Source: Pseudophaeomoniella oleicola
Taxonomy: Eukaryota; Ascomycota; Eurotiomycetes; Phaeomoniellales; Phaeomoniellaceae
DNA length: 64,000 nt
Assembly (NCBI GenBank): GCA_003868215.1
Contig: QWDQ01000040.1
Coordinates: 178,935-242,934, forward strand
Direction of reading: 5' to 3'
The position numbers and the translations under genes are program-made. Shown in pieces: positions 10,758 to 22,388 of the stretch (its first letter is position 1; every line of letters starts with the position of its first letter). Under the pieces are notes generated by a model. It saw only the letters and a program-made list of their open reading frames with translations. It was not told the origin of the DNA and ran no database searches.

Positions 10758-11654
10758 TTTGAAGAGGAATTGAGATAAATGTAGAATGCTGTCTTCACAA
10801 TACCGTGTGATTTGATGACGCTGCCGAGTTTTCCAAAACGTATACGAAATCGACGAAATCGATGTCCTTTGACAAATCGATCCGGATATGAAGATGATAG
10901 AACGCTCGGCTTGGCGGAGTGGAAGCAGACTCCAGGTACCGTAACGTTCGGCACAGACTTCGTTAGATTATTACTCCGACCCACTGGCATTCTATTATTG
11001 TTACGACGCGGAGGAAGATCGCGCAGCCTGAGAAGCAAACAACCCCCAGACAATGACCTGGGGGCAGACACCGACTGTATTGGGATATTCGCTTTTTTTG
11101 CTACCAAATTCCAGGATGTAGAGTCATTGTTCACGATTGTGTTATTACCTAGATCTATCCATACAAGACTGCTTACCCCTCGTATGGGGATGGTCATCAA
11201 ACAGGGATTAATACAGTATCCTTATATACGCATACTATACTCACCTATTTTAGTGGATGTTAGCCTGCAGCCTTATCCATTACACTCCATATCTACACAC
11301 CTTACTGAGTCGTCAAACCTCTCGAAGGTCACGGACATGCGCTGCGACCTGCAGTGACTGCTTTCACGACAACAGCCTCTGAGGTATTATTACCGAGCAT
11401 ATCCTGGTCATCATCTTTTGCAAGCGCTTTTTTTTGTCACCTTCGGGTCAGTCGCATAGATGCGTTTCATGATATCTACCCTTCGACCTTTGCTGTCTGC
11501 TTGAACTTGGGGCCTCGGATACATTTTTTTTGGAAAAATGCTCAATAAATTGACAGTCATCACTTTCTGACCGTCTGCTTGGCTATGAGCACATCGACCA
11601 AGAAACCATCTCTGGTTTATCTGCCTTTTGGACGGCTTTGGCCGATGCGACAAG
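10758..11654. other. divergent promoter region ISY1 / Tus1-like RhoGEF
   Basis: About 900 bases separate two start codons on opposite strands. Long overlapping frames occur on both strands (10812-11357 plus, 11200-10751 minus) but lack recognisable protein features. A T-rich stretch lies near 11430 and 11525. Nothing else is called. Confidence 0.45.
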
Positions 11655-14600
11655 ATGGCTTATCACCCCAACGGTCGAGGACCATATGGGCAAGCACATG
11701 CTTATCCTCAGTCTCAACCGCCGTATACTCCGTATGGAGCGCAACCGCAAGGGTATGACCATATTACAAGGACACCTAGCTTCGATGCTGGCGACGACCA
11801 TACATACCTAGACAACGAACGGAGTGGAGATCAGCACATAAGACAAGGGTCAGAATATCCTGCTTATAGCGCGGGCGATCAGACAGCACCTTACCATCAG
11901 AGCACAGGAGGGTATCAACATGCGATGCCCATGCGGCAAGCATCTTATAGACCGGGCGAGCCGAATCTCCAGCCTCAATATCGACCTAATGCTTCATCGC
12001 CTGAACCGGCCGCTTACAACCCTCAGCAATTCCCTCAACCACAGTCTCGTCCCGTTCAATACACTGCTGCACAGAGCCCTACACCGACACAGACAACGTT
12101 CAGTTACCAAGCCTACAACCCAGCAGCGTATCATACGACTGAAGTCCAAAGACAATCCAGTCACTCTACATCAGCTTACAGTTCTCCGTCGATGTACTCC
12201 AGACCTGGATCTTCGAGCCAACCCCCACCTCCTCCGCCGCGCCCTGGCGCATCTTATTCCGCACATGTTACGCCTGTCATTGGTAGCTTTTCCAGTTCTC
12301 AATCGCCAACTCCTTCGCACCTTGGTTCAACCCCGCTGCCTCCTCGCCCAAGTGCTTACTCGCCTCCTGCTCCTCTCCCTCCAAGGCACGATTCAAGTGC
12401 ATCTAATGCTTCATATCGGCAGCGGCATCATGCCCAGAATACAGGCCACGAGCCCTACGGTAGTTCGTTTCATACGCTTTCCGGGGACTATCCCTCACCT
12501 CCAAGCTACGAGCCAGTTCATAGTGCCGCATCCTATGGTAATCGAAATGAGAGTGTGAGCAGTCATGCGTCTTCTCCTCAATTTGCGGCGCCCCTGTCGA
12601 CAAGCAGCTCTGGCTTTGCCCACTCGCCGCAAAGAACAGACACTCTCACAAGACATCCCCAATCTCGTCCACTTCCCGGGCCACCTCCTGAATCCGATTC
12701 TGACTCTGATTACTTCGCTATTCATAATGTGTCTCGGCCTCCTCCAGCATCAAATGTGGGAGTTGAAGTACCCGAAATGACTTACGAGGACTTGATGAAG
12801 GAAATTGAAACAGCTGTCATGGATAGATCTTCGTCGCGGGCAAGAGCATCCGGGCAGCCGCCGATACAAGCCACGCATACTTCTAGCGCCCAGCAACAGA
12901 CGGGGACGGGCTTATATGCCCTTTCCAACAGTACTGACCTTACACCAGATGAGAGGCATACTCATACCAACGGTCAACTTGAGGCAACGGGCTCCGGCCA
13001 ATACATCAATTATGGTGCATTCTCAGATGACAGTGATGCCGAGGCGGCAGCGGGTCTTGCTGCTATGCAGGCAGCCGACCAAGAAGACGAAGTAGCAGCG
13101 GAACGCGCGCGACGTAGGAGCGGCGGAAACGGTTCTATCTATGATGCCTATGGCTCTCCGGGTCCAACGACCACCGATAACTACGGTCCTGTAGAATACT
13201 CCAGCAGTGAGAGCGGGTATAACGTGGACATGAGCCTAATGGGTGGAGGATATGATGCACATCTACGCTATGATGATAACGCGCGACGTGTATCTGACAC
13301 TGGTTATGGCCTTTCACCAACCTCCGAATATGGATCTTTGCGGCCTCGCATGGATTCTGTTAGTCGCTCAGATCAATCTACGGAGGGCAGGACGTCCCAG
13401 GCTGATTCTTGGGTTCCGATGCCAACACCTGATTTCACGCGACCGTTGCCACCCATTGATCCGGATGTGGCTCGTGGTGATGTTGCTGGAACTGGTGGGC
13501 TCACTGAGCCAAGTCCACATCCGCGAAGATTGAGCTTTGACGACGGCGACGAGGCAGCGCTCCTGGACAGTGAATCTGGAAGGCCTCTCCCAAGCCAGAG
13601 TCCATCCAAGGAAACCATTCAAGATCTATTCTACCATCCCGGTATGAGCATTCATCGTCCGCTCCCTCCCGCGCCGGACGAACCTCAGCCCCTGTTACCT
13701 CACCTTGTACCCGCGGGCACCTATCGGAACAATGACTTACCGCCATTGCCGGGAGAGGACCGTCAGATCTATCCGGCCAGCGCAGACACGTATGATGTGC
13801 CCAATCCTTCTGCAGTCCCTAGGTCGACTTCGTTTGTCAGCACCCGCAGTACACCCAAGATCGACCAGCCATTACGGTCAAAGACGGATGCAGATAAAGC
13901 TAAGCTTCAAAAGCAGATGACCGCGGGGCGTGACTCGTCGTACGATACTCCTTCGACAACTATCGGCTATGATCTACCCGTTCTTAAGAAGAACTTTGTT
14001 CCTGAAAAGATAACGTCACAGCAATTCAGAAAGTGTTCTCAACCATGGGCTTTGAGTTCCGTTGTTCAGTGGTTACGTCAGCTAGTTGCGGACGCTGATT
14101 ATTTGAAAGAGGCCGCACTTATACACGCGGTTGTTCTGCTATTCTCATTTAAGGTCCCTACCATGAACACAACTGAAGCTGAAAAGTTGGGAGCAAAGGT
14201 GATAAAAGACATGCTCAATGCAAATGCTCTCGTCAAGGAAGAAGAGTGGGTGAAGCTGGGAAGTGGGGAATTGTCCGGTGTCCTTTTCCAGCTTACAGGG
14301 ACAGGGTGCTACAGCTCCCAGGTTCATGTCACTGAGGGTACAGGCAAATGTTATTCACACTATTGCATGCGAACATGGAAAAGAATAGACCTCAGCATAC
14401 AAATGCCTCTGGAACGAAAGACCGAAGACTGGGTCACCTTTTACAAACTGAAGAAAGAAGACCTGGAAGGCAAAGATAAGAAGGAGATAGAGAGGCAGAA
14501 CATCTTGCATGAAGTTATCACCACTGAAGATGGATATATAGAACAGCTTGATGTGCTTCGACTGTTGTATCGGGATCAGCTCAAGGCGATTCAGCCTCCT

Positions 14601-17101
14601 ATTATTCCCGCTAAGCGATCTGCTACCTTCTTAGTCGAGGTCTTCGGCAGTGTCGATGAAGTCAAAAGGGTCAACGAGAACTATCTATTGGGCCAACTCA
14701 AGTATCGTCAACAGGAACAAGGGCCTTGGATTGTGGGCTTCAGTGATATCTTCAGAGAATGGATACGGAAAGCCAAGAATGCCTACATAAGTTACGCCTC
14801 AGGCTTTCCACGGGCGAACTACCTTGTACGTTATGAAGCATATCGAAACATTGCCTTTCGCCAATTCCTGGATGCAGCACGTGAGGACAAGCGATCAAAT
14901 CGACTGGCTTGGGATACGTATCTCAAGGGGCCAATCACACGACTACAGCGTTACGGGCTTCTCCTGCAAACCGTCCATAAGAACATGAAGGGTGATTCGG
15001 AGGAAAAGCTGAATCTCCAGTTCGCTATTGACGAGATAAGAGCAGTCACATTCGAATGCAATTCGAAAGTGGATGAGATGACCAAGAAGATCGAATTACT
15101 CGAGCTTGAATCAAAGATCAGACTTAGAAAAGGCATGGAAAACGTCAAATTGAATCTCGGGCATCTTGGAAGAGAGATAATAATACAGGGTAATCTCTTA
15201 AGACCCGGTGGCCGGGGCCTTCAATGGGTAGAAACTCGGGCTATCCTGTTTGATCATTATCTTGTTCTGGCGAAAGTTGTCTCACTCAAGGACTCCGCAG
15301 GCGCACTGAAAGACGATTATTTCGATGTCTCCAGGGTGCCGATTCCAATGGATCTCATCGTTCTAGAGAGCATGGATGATGATCCAGTTGTGAAGTCCTC
15401 GGTGAAAGGTATCGGCGCGGTTACGACGTCTGTCACCCCTCGACCGCAGCTAGGATCTTCGGGAACTGGCGGAGGCCGTACAAATCCTGCGCCCGGCGCA
15501 CTTCAGAACTCTGCGACCCATACGAATACCATCAACAGTTCTGGAAATTCAGGGACCTCGATTCCGTCTGGAAAGAGTATGGTAACCACTACCATCATCG
15601 ATCAACCTTCCAAAGATGAAAAGGTACTATACCCTTTCCGTGTCAAGCATCTTGGGAAGTCTGAAGCATACACGCTATATGCCTTCAGCGCTTCCAGTAG
15701 GCAGGAATGGTGTGAAGCAATTATATCGGCCAAAACAAGGCACGCTACGGCATTGCAAGCCCAGAATGCGGAGCCATTCAAACTCAAGGTCCTGGCAGAC
15801 ACGGCATTTGGCTATGATAGCACTGTCTATAGTCCACCAAGGCCTATCATAATAAGAGGCACCCCACTCGACCGCGCGATCCGCGAAGCTGAACAAAAAT
15901 ACTCTGGCCAGCCCAGGCCACCTCCAGTATGCAGAGCAGCGGTCAACTGTGCCGTTGTCTTCAATCAACCCTATGGGCGTTTGGTTTGTGCGGTGGGCAC
16001 CGATTATGGCGTTTATGTATCTGAATATGATAACCCTCGTGGTTGGGCAAGAGTGAGCTGATGCATGTGCACGTACTAGGTTAGCTGCTAACTGTTTGCC
16101 AGTCAATACAAATGAGTCGGGTCACTCAGGTGACTGTTCTTGAGGAGTTCAGCATATTTCTGCTGATAGCGGACAAGTCATTGATTGCGTATCCGCTTGA
16201 CACCGCATGTTCTCAATCTACAACCCTGGTTCCCAAAGCAGACACGAGTGCTCGACGCGCCCCCCAAAAACTGTCCGGCACTCGTGAGGTGGGATTCTTC
16301 GCCACTGGAAAAATGAAGGATCGGGCACTTGTGTTCTACAAAAAGAAGGATGGTCTTTCTTCTACCTTCAAGGTCCTCGAACCCGTACTTCAAAAGTCTG
16401 CGACCAGTCGCTCTCGCTTCCTTCCAACATCTTCTCGCAGGGGTCACACGGATTTCTTCCGGGAATATGACGAGTTCTATATTCCTGCGGAGTGCTACTT
16501 CCTCAATTTGTTTCATTCGTCGCTGGCAATCTCGACTTCCCGCGGCGTTGAGGTCTTAACACTGGACAAAAAGGTCCCTTTCAGCGTCCCCATCCTGAGA
16601 GCCGATCAGCCGGATGCACAGGCATCGTTATCAAGCATCGCTAACAGGATCAAAGACCTGAAACCACTGGGCATGTTCAGGCTATCTGAGGCCGAGTTTC
16701 TAGTTGTATTCGAGGAATGCGCTGTTTACGTCAATAAACACGGGGATGTCTCTCGAAGCGTGCTCCTTGAGTTTGTCGGGCGAGCTAAATCAGCATGTCT
16801 ATATGGGCAATATCTTATTCTTTTCAACGATGACTTCGTTGAGATTCGTAACAGTATGAACGGCCGTTTGAAGCAGGTGATTGCTGGGCGAGACATCAAG
16901 TGCCTTGATGACGGCGGTGGCAACAACGGCAATGGGATTGGAGTGGGTGGTCCTCCGTCCCTTGGAGGAGGGCTCAATGGACTTGGTGTTCAAGGTTTCG
17001 GTGCAGCCCCCAAAAGCGTGAAGTTCTGTATGCAACATCCAGAGTATGAAAGGAGCCAGGTTATTGTTGAGTTGGTCGAAAATGATTCCCGACACGAATG
17101 A
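11655..17101 (+). CDS. Rho guanine nucleotide exchange factor, Tus1-like (DEP-like, DH, PH, CNH)
   Basis: Exon 1 is 11655-16052, the intron is 16053-16102 (GTGAGC..CAG), and exon 2 is 16103-17101, for 1,798 residues. The first true ATG is 11655 (MAYHPNGRGPYG); the open frame upstream has none. Residues 1-780 are low-complexity and rich in Pro, Ser, Gln and Tyr. A winged-helix DEP-like region follows (about 785-890), then the DH exchange domain (about 945-1145; RQNILHEVITTEDGYIEQL, ITRLQRYGLLLQTV). Next come a PH domain (about 1165-1370) and a C-terminal CNH (citron homology) domain spanning the splice junction (GTDYGVYVSEYDNPRGWAR then SIQMSRVTQVTVLEEF). Relatives activate Rho1 in the cell-wall-integrity pathway at growth sites. 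Tus1 rather than Rom2 is inferred from DH divergence and size. Confidence 0.9.
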
Positions 17102-17835
17102 GGCCTGACTCTAACTAAAGCAAAGCACAAGAAGGTGGTATCGAGTTAGTCCAGATGATGGTGTTTTCAGATCCAAAAGGCGGCAGTCATCTCTGCAGGG
17201 TGATTTTATGGTGGATGTCTTCGACCGAGGCGGCCAGCTACTCTGGGAAACCATTTCGTTGGATGTCGATTACCTCGCATATGTTGTGAGTTAGCATTGC
17301 GATCCTGTACGATTTGTCGCTTTAGGCACTGGGATTTTATGATACCATGATGACCAATTTCACTTCTATATACCACATGCTATGAATGATATTCAATTAT
17401 TCGACTCGCTCCAACAATCTGATTCCTTTTCTTCCTTTCTAAGTATATCAGGTATGCTGGGTTGGCAGTAGAGATACTTCGCCGTCTTAAGAGCATTCCA
17501 CAGTTCCGTAACCACAACAGCAACCGCACATCGAACGTTCAACCTTGTGGGGACCGATGACAGATGGAGACTCCCCAAGTCCCGCATCAGTCGGAGCATG
17601 CGCTTGGATTGAATTGACATGACGATGAAACAAACATTACATGAATCCATCACTCTACCCTTCGGACAATCTTGCGTAACTGGGCTTGACCTTCGAGTCG
17701 GGTTAAGGTGTCTGTTTCATCGGTATCATCGCCCTTCCCCTCTCAATATCCAAGTCGCCAACCTCAGCCCTGGTCTTCGGCAGCTGCTCTAGGTCATGAT
17801 AAGTCCAGTACGAATGCAGTGACCTGTCCTACGAG
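17102..17835. other. intergenic between two plus-strand genes
   Basis: Tus1-like 3' flank and RabGAP 5' flank. No supportable gene; the minus-strand frame at 17653-17393 has no recognisable features. Confidence 0.5.
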
Positions 17836-20800
17836 ATGTTCCAATTGACATCTCTCGTCCAAAAAGCCCAATCTCTCATTGATCCCGCTGTTTCCGTCAT
17901 CAGCCCAACCGAGCGTGGTCCTTCAAGGGCATCTCTCTTCCGTCAACAATTCCGACTTCCTGACTCTCAGAACCCTCTCGCCGAAATCAGCGCCGAGCTT
18001 GTCCTCCCTCTACCTTACGCATCATCTTCGACCCCGCTGACGTCGGGTGAAAAAGCAGGAGATGGACGTGGTACACGTTATACGGGCGAGCTTCACCTGA
18101 GCGAGAACTTCATATGCTTCTCAACACAAAGGACTAGCTTCTTAACTCAGGCCAGCTTAAACTCAGCGAGCGCCTTTCAAGGTCAGACCCATGGCGCAGG
18201 TCCAGCAGGCAATGGATTTACCATGCCCTTGTGTGCTATCAGAAGAGTTGAAAGGTTGAATAGTCAGCAGCACGTCTTCTCCCTTGCACTTACCACCTGG
18301 AGTGGATCATTGACACGGGCTACCGGTAAAGAGGGGTCCGTCGTACCTCAGCGGTTTGTTATTCATCTGATCGGCAGCCGTCAAGCGGCAGAGAGGTTCT
18401 GCGATGCGCTCAAGAGGGGTCTACGACAGGGATCGAAGGAAGTGGAAAGCATGCGAGTAGCCATCGCAAATTGCTATTCGGAATATCTCCTAGAGAAAGC
18501 AGAGCGTGGGAAGGATTCCAAAGAAGACGCTTCCAGGCAACGTCCAGATGGTGGCTTAGGATTGGTTTTCAAGTATCCTGGAGACGCAAGAAAGCTACGG
18601 AACAACAGTAAGCTGCGTCTCTGGGGAGAGTACTTCAGAGGTATGTACATGCATTAATGAACATTCGCTGGATGTTTACTGACACGTGCTCAGAGAATGG
18701 TCGCAACGTTACTCTGATACGACAACCTACTTTCCACAAGTTGATACGTGTCGGGCTGCCAAATCAGCTACGAGGGGAGGTCTGGGAAATAACTTCAGGA
18801 TCTTTATATCTTCGGCTTCGTCAACCAAATCTTTATACCGAAACACTCTCGAAATTCTCTGGTCGCGAATCCCTGGCGATAGACGAGATTGAGAAAGATC
18901 TCAACAGGAGTCTGCCCGAGTATGCCGGTTTTCAAAGCGAAGAGGGGATAGGAAGGCTGCGGAGAGTATTGACTGCTTATAGCTGGACTAATGAGCAAGT
19001 TGGATATTGTCAGGCGATGAATATCGTAGTGGCAGCTTTATTGATGTGAGCGCTAGTATCCTATTATATTGATGGCGCGCCGCTGATTTCACGCAGATAT
19101 ATGTCCGAATCCCAGGCGTTTTTCTTATTGTCTGTCCTTTGCGACAGGCTAGTACCTGGATACTACTCGACCACGATGTACGGGACTCTCCTGGATCAGA
19201 AAGTTTTCGAGTCGCTGGTTGAGAAGACCATGCCAATTCTCTGGGACCATCTGGTAAAGTCTGATGTGCAGCTATCCGTTGTTTCACTACCGTGGTTCCT
19301 GTCTCTCTATATCAACTCCATGCCTCTTGTGTTTGCATTCAGAGTTCTAGATGTCTTCTTTCTGGAGGGTCCAAAGGTCCTCTTCCAGGTTGGCCTTGCC
19401 ATATTACGTATCAATGGTGAAGAACTTCTAGATGTCGCGGATGATGGCTCATTCATCCAGATCCTCAAGAATTATTTCTCACGGCTTGACGAATCTGCGA
19501 ATCCCAGGTCGCAAAACGAAAAGCTTAGGGCTATCACAAAGTTTCAAGAACTTATGGTGGTTGCATTCAAGGAATTTTCCGGGATCACGCATGCCACCAT
19601 TACCGAGCAGAGAGAAAAGCACAAGAATGCAGTGCTTGAAAACATCGAGTCGTTTGCTAAGAGGACTTCCATCCGGAATCTAGGGCCGGAGAGCAAGAAG
19701 TTGTCTCTTGATGACCTCGGGGCTATCTATGACCGATTCTACGGTGTTCTGTATGAACGTCAAGCCCGTTCAACAGCCGTAGAAGAGGAAAGGATGCGGC
19801 GTCAGGCTCAAGAGAAATCTAGACTCATACCACGGCCTCTTGAAAACACGAAACCGGACGATGCTGAGCGTGGTAGGGTCGGCCTTGGTCCCAGCACTAG
19901 CGAAATGGACTACGACGCGTTCCGCGAGTTCCTCGCTGCCACTGCGAGGTGGGCTGCCACTGATTCTCCTACTTCACCGGCAAATAAATCTGGGAAGAAG
20001 GTCCTTCAATCGCCATGGGGGGGTGGCCCTGAACCGGCCGATCATGAGTTCATGCAACGTCTTTATCGTAAATGGAACGAAAACGAGAGTGGTGGTATCT
20101 CATTACAGAACATCGTGCAAGGTCTCGCTCGTCTGAAAGGGTCGCGCGATATCATGAACTCCATTAGCTACTTCTTCAACCTTTATGACGACGCCGGTGA
20201 TGGAAAGGTTGATAGAGAAGGTATTCTTCGCATGTCGGAGGCGCTTTTGTTCCTGTCCAGGAGGGGTTTTGAAGGTACAATATCCGCGAACGACCTAACG
20301 GAAGATACGTCACCCCTAGCATCAGATACAGTGAGACAGACTATGGAGGAACGATTCCTTGGGTCTGTAAGTGCTTTTATACGTCGCTGTTTCGAGTATG
20401 CAGACCCGGATGAGGGTCATCACGGTCAGGGCCAGACAAAGATGGACGCCTTCAGCATAGGGGATGATGATGATCCTGATCTCATTTCGGTTGAGGACGA
20501 CGATCAGTCGAATCAACTCAAGGACACCTCCCAGACCAGCATCTCTACTCCATCTGCATCCCCCTCCAAAGCCAGAGCTCCTCCTTCACTTGACACGAAC
20601 TCATCTCGTGCCGCTTCTCACAACCTCGCGTTAGATCCTTCCAAACCCTTAGTCATCACACTACCAACATTCCGCATGGTGATTCTTGCGGACGAGATTC
20701 TGTCCCATTTCTTCGAATCTTTCTTTCCGCAGTCGTTCCATCTCTCAGACCAACCATCTTCCAACATAACACCCTCGTCGTCTCTTTCCAACCTTACAAC

Positions 20801-21305
20801 CTTCACGAATATCGGGATTCCATCTCGTGCACTGAACGCTGCCCATTCCACTGGCCTCCCCTCCATAGGTGCAGCAGGGGGGATCGTCCCACCTGGCGCT
20901 AAAGGCCTTCGCGGCGTTCTGGACAATATCGCCACCGAAGGCATGAGAATGGCTGCAGAAATGCGTAAGAAGATGGATGACGCACAACGTGAATTCGAGC
21001 GACAGAATAACCTGGTCCGAAGACCAGCTGCCGGTGACGCTGAGGAGGACGACGAAGACGAAGAAGATGAGACAGAAATGCGAAAGGGAGACCGAGAATT
21101 ACTCGAAGGTGCAGAGACGGAGGATATCAGCGTCAAGTCTACTACCACTACTAGCAAGACAAATGCGCATGACGACGAGCCAGGACCAGCACCATCAGCG
21201 GGGTCAGGGAAAGCAACGGCCGGAAACCACGACGACGACGACGACGACGACGACGACGTTGACCTGTTGAACAGTAAGCACAAGGAGATTGAGTTTGAGT
21301 CTTAA
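17836..21305 (+). CDS. GRAM-TBC-EF-hand RabGAP (Gyp2/Mdr1-type)
   Basis: Exons are 17836-18640, 18694-19045 and 19097-21305, with introns GTATGT..CAG and GTGAGC..CAG. The product is 1,121 residues. A GRAM domain lies at about 50-210. The TBC domain starts near 288 (GLPNQLRGEVWEI). Both catalytic fingers are visible: Arg in IEKDLNRSLPE and Gln in YCQAMN. An EF-hand-like pair follows around 700-780 (KWNENESGGIS, LYDDAGDGKVDREG). The C-terminus is Ser- and acid-rich and includes a run of about ten Asp encoded by a pure GAC repeat (21231-21258). Relatives are GAPs for Ypt6- or Sec4-type Rabs and act in polarised secretion. The substrate here is not determinable. Confidence 0.9.
21231..21258 (+). 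repeat. (GAC)n coding microsatellite
   Basis: Perfect trinucleotide repeat of about nine units inside the RabGAP C-terminus, encoding a poly-Asp run. Likely to vary in length between strains. Confidence 0.95.
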
Positions 21306-21460
21306 GGATTTAGATCGAGCGCATGGATATATGGACGGACGGATGGATGGATAGGATCCGTCTCGGTTTGCACTGACCAAGATAACACCCAACCAAACCA
21401 TCTATTCTTATGAATTGACAAATCTTATTTTGCACCATCTACCTCGTTCGTTCTTTAACG

Positions 21461-21520
21461 CTCCTCCTCCTCCTCCTCCTCCTCCTCCTCCTCCTCCTCC
21501 TCTTCTTCTTCTTCTTCTTG
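21461..21520. repeat. (CTC)n then (CTT)n pyrimidine microsatellite
   Basis: About 41 bases of CTC units pass directly into about 18 bases of CTT units. This is a 60-base all-pyrimidine strand between convergent genes. Confidence 0.95.
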
Positions 21521-21800
21521 AGCATATAAATCATATGAGTTGAGTGATTGAGTGATAAGTAATTTCCATACTGTCACTCGGTCACTCACCTGTCCCACCC
21601 ACCCACCTAACAAGGATGGATGAGATTAGAGTTATAAATAAAAATAAGACAAAGTTTTACAAAGTGTTTCAAGTAGTAAAGAAGAAGAAGAAGAAGAAAG
21701 GGAAAGGGAAAGGAAGAAGTATTTATTACAAGTAGAAATTTGTTTTCCTTGGATTCAAGAATTTTTCGGAGGTGTTCAGATAGGGAAATGAGAGAGGGGG

Positions 21801-21823
21801 AGAGAGAGAGAGAGAGAGAGAGA
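21801..21823. repeat. (AG)n microsatellite
   Basis: About eleven AG units in the non-coding region downstream of the RabGAP gene. Confidence 0.95.
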
Positions 21824-22388
21824 ATACGCTGGTAAGTGTAAGGTAAGGTAATGTAATTAGATATGTACAAACAAGTGTAGATACCCAAGGTAGGTATCTA
21901 GGTATGTAGAGCTATGTAAGTAACATACTCAAACAAACAACCCAACTTCTGTTTTGGCTGATTGTTGTGTGTGTGAAGGTCAATGACGCAAGCTTCTGCT
22001 TCACCGTCTTGGTTTTGTTTCTTCATTCTTCGTTCTGTATCCGTGCATGCGTGGACGGCGTTGTTACTTTGGAGGACGGGGGAGAGTATGGAATGAGATC
22101 GGATCGGATACGATAGGATTAGGGAAGAGGAGAAGGAGGAGAGCGAAGAAGAGTAACAAACAGAAGAAGATTTTCTTTCGCTTCTTGCAGTTCGCCTGTC
22201 GGTCGGGAGATGATGGGAAGAGGTTATGTTGACAGGTAGGAGGGGGGAACGGAGATATGGTGAAGATGAGGATGAGGATGAGGGTCAAAGAACAGAAAAG
22301 AGCAAAATGTCCTCCCGAACCGTTTTTAGAGGATGAAAATTTCATCTTCTTCCGTTAATGCGAGAAGAAAAATCAGAAGGGAACATCA

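Larger units (their letters stand above)
21306..22388. other. convergent 3' intergenic region, repeat-rich
   Basis: The 3' flanks of the RabGAP gene (plus) and the Hal4-like kinase gene (minus). It holds several simple repeats: a CTC/CTT pyrimidine tract, an AG tract and GAA/GAT-rich patches near 21680 and 22265. No gene is seen. Confidence 0.6.

Noticed and set aside
11628-11654. Upstream extension of the Tus1-like protein
   Set aside because: The codon at 11628 is TTG. The first ATG in frame is 11655 and the residues between do not look conserved.
20618-21283. 221-codon minus-strand Ser-rich frame
   Set aside because: It is the mirror of the acidic, Ser-rich RabGAP C-terminus and arises from composition alone.
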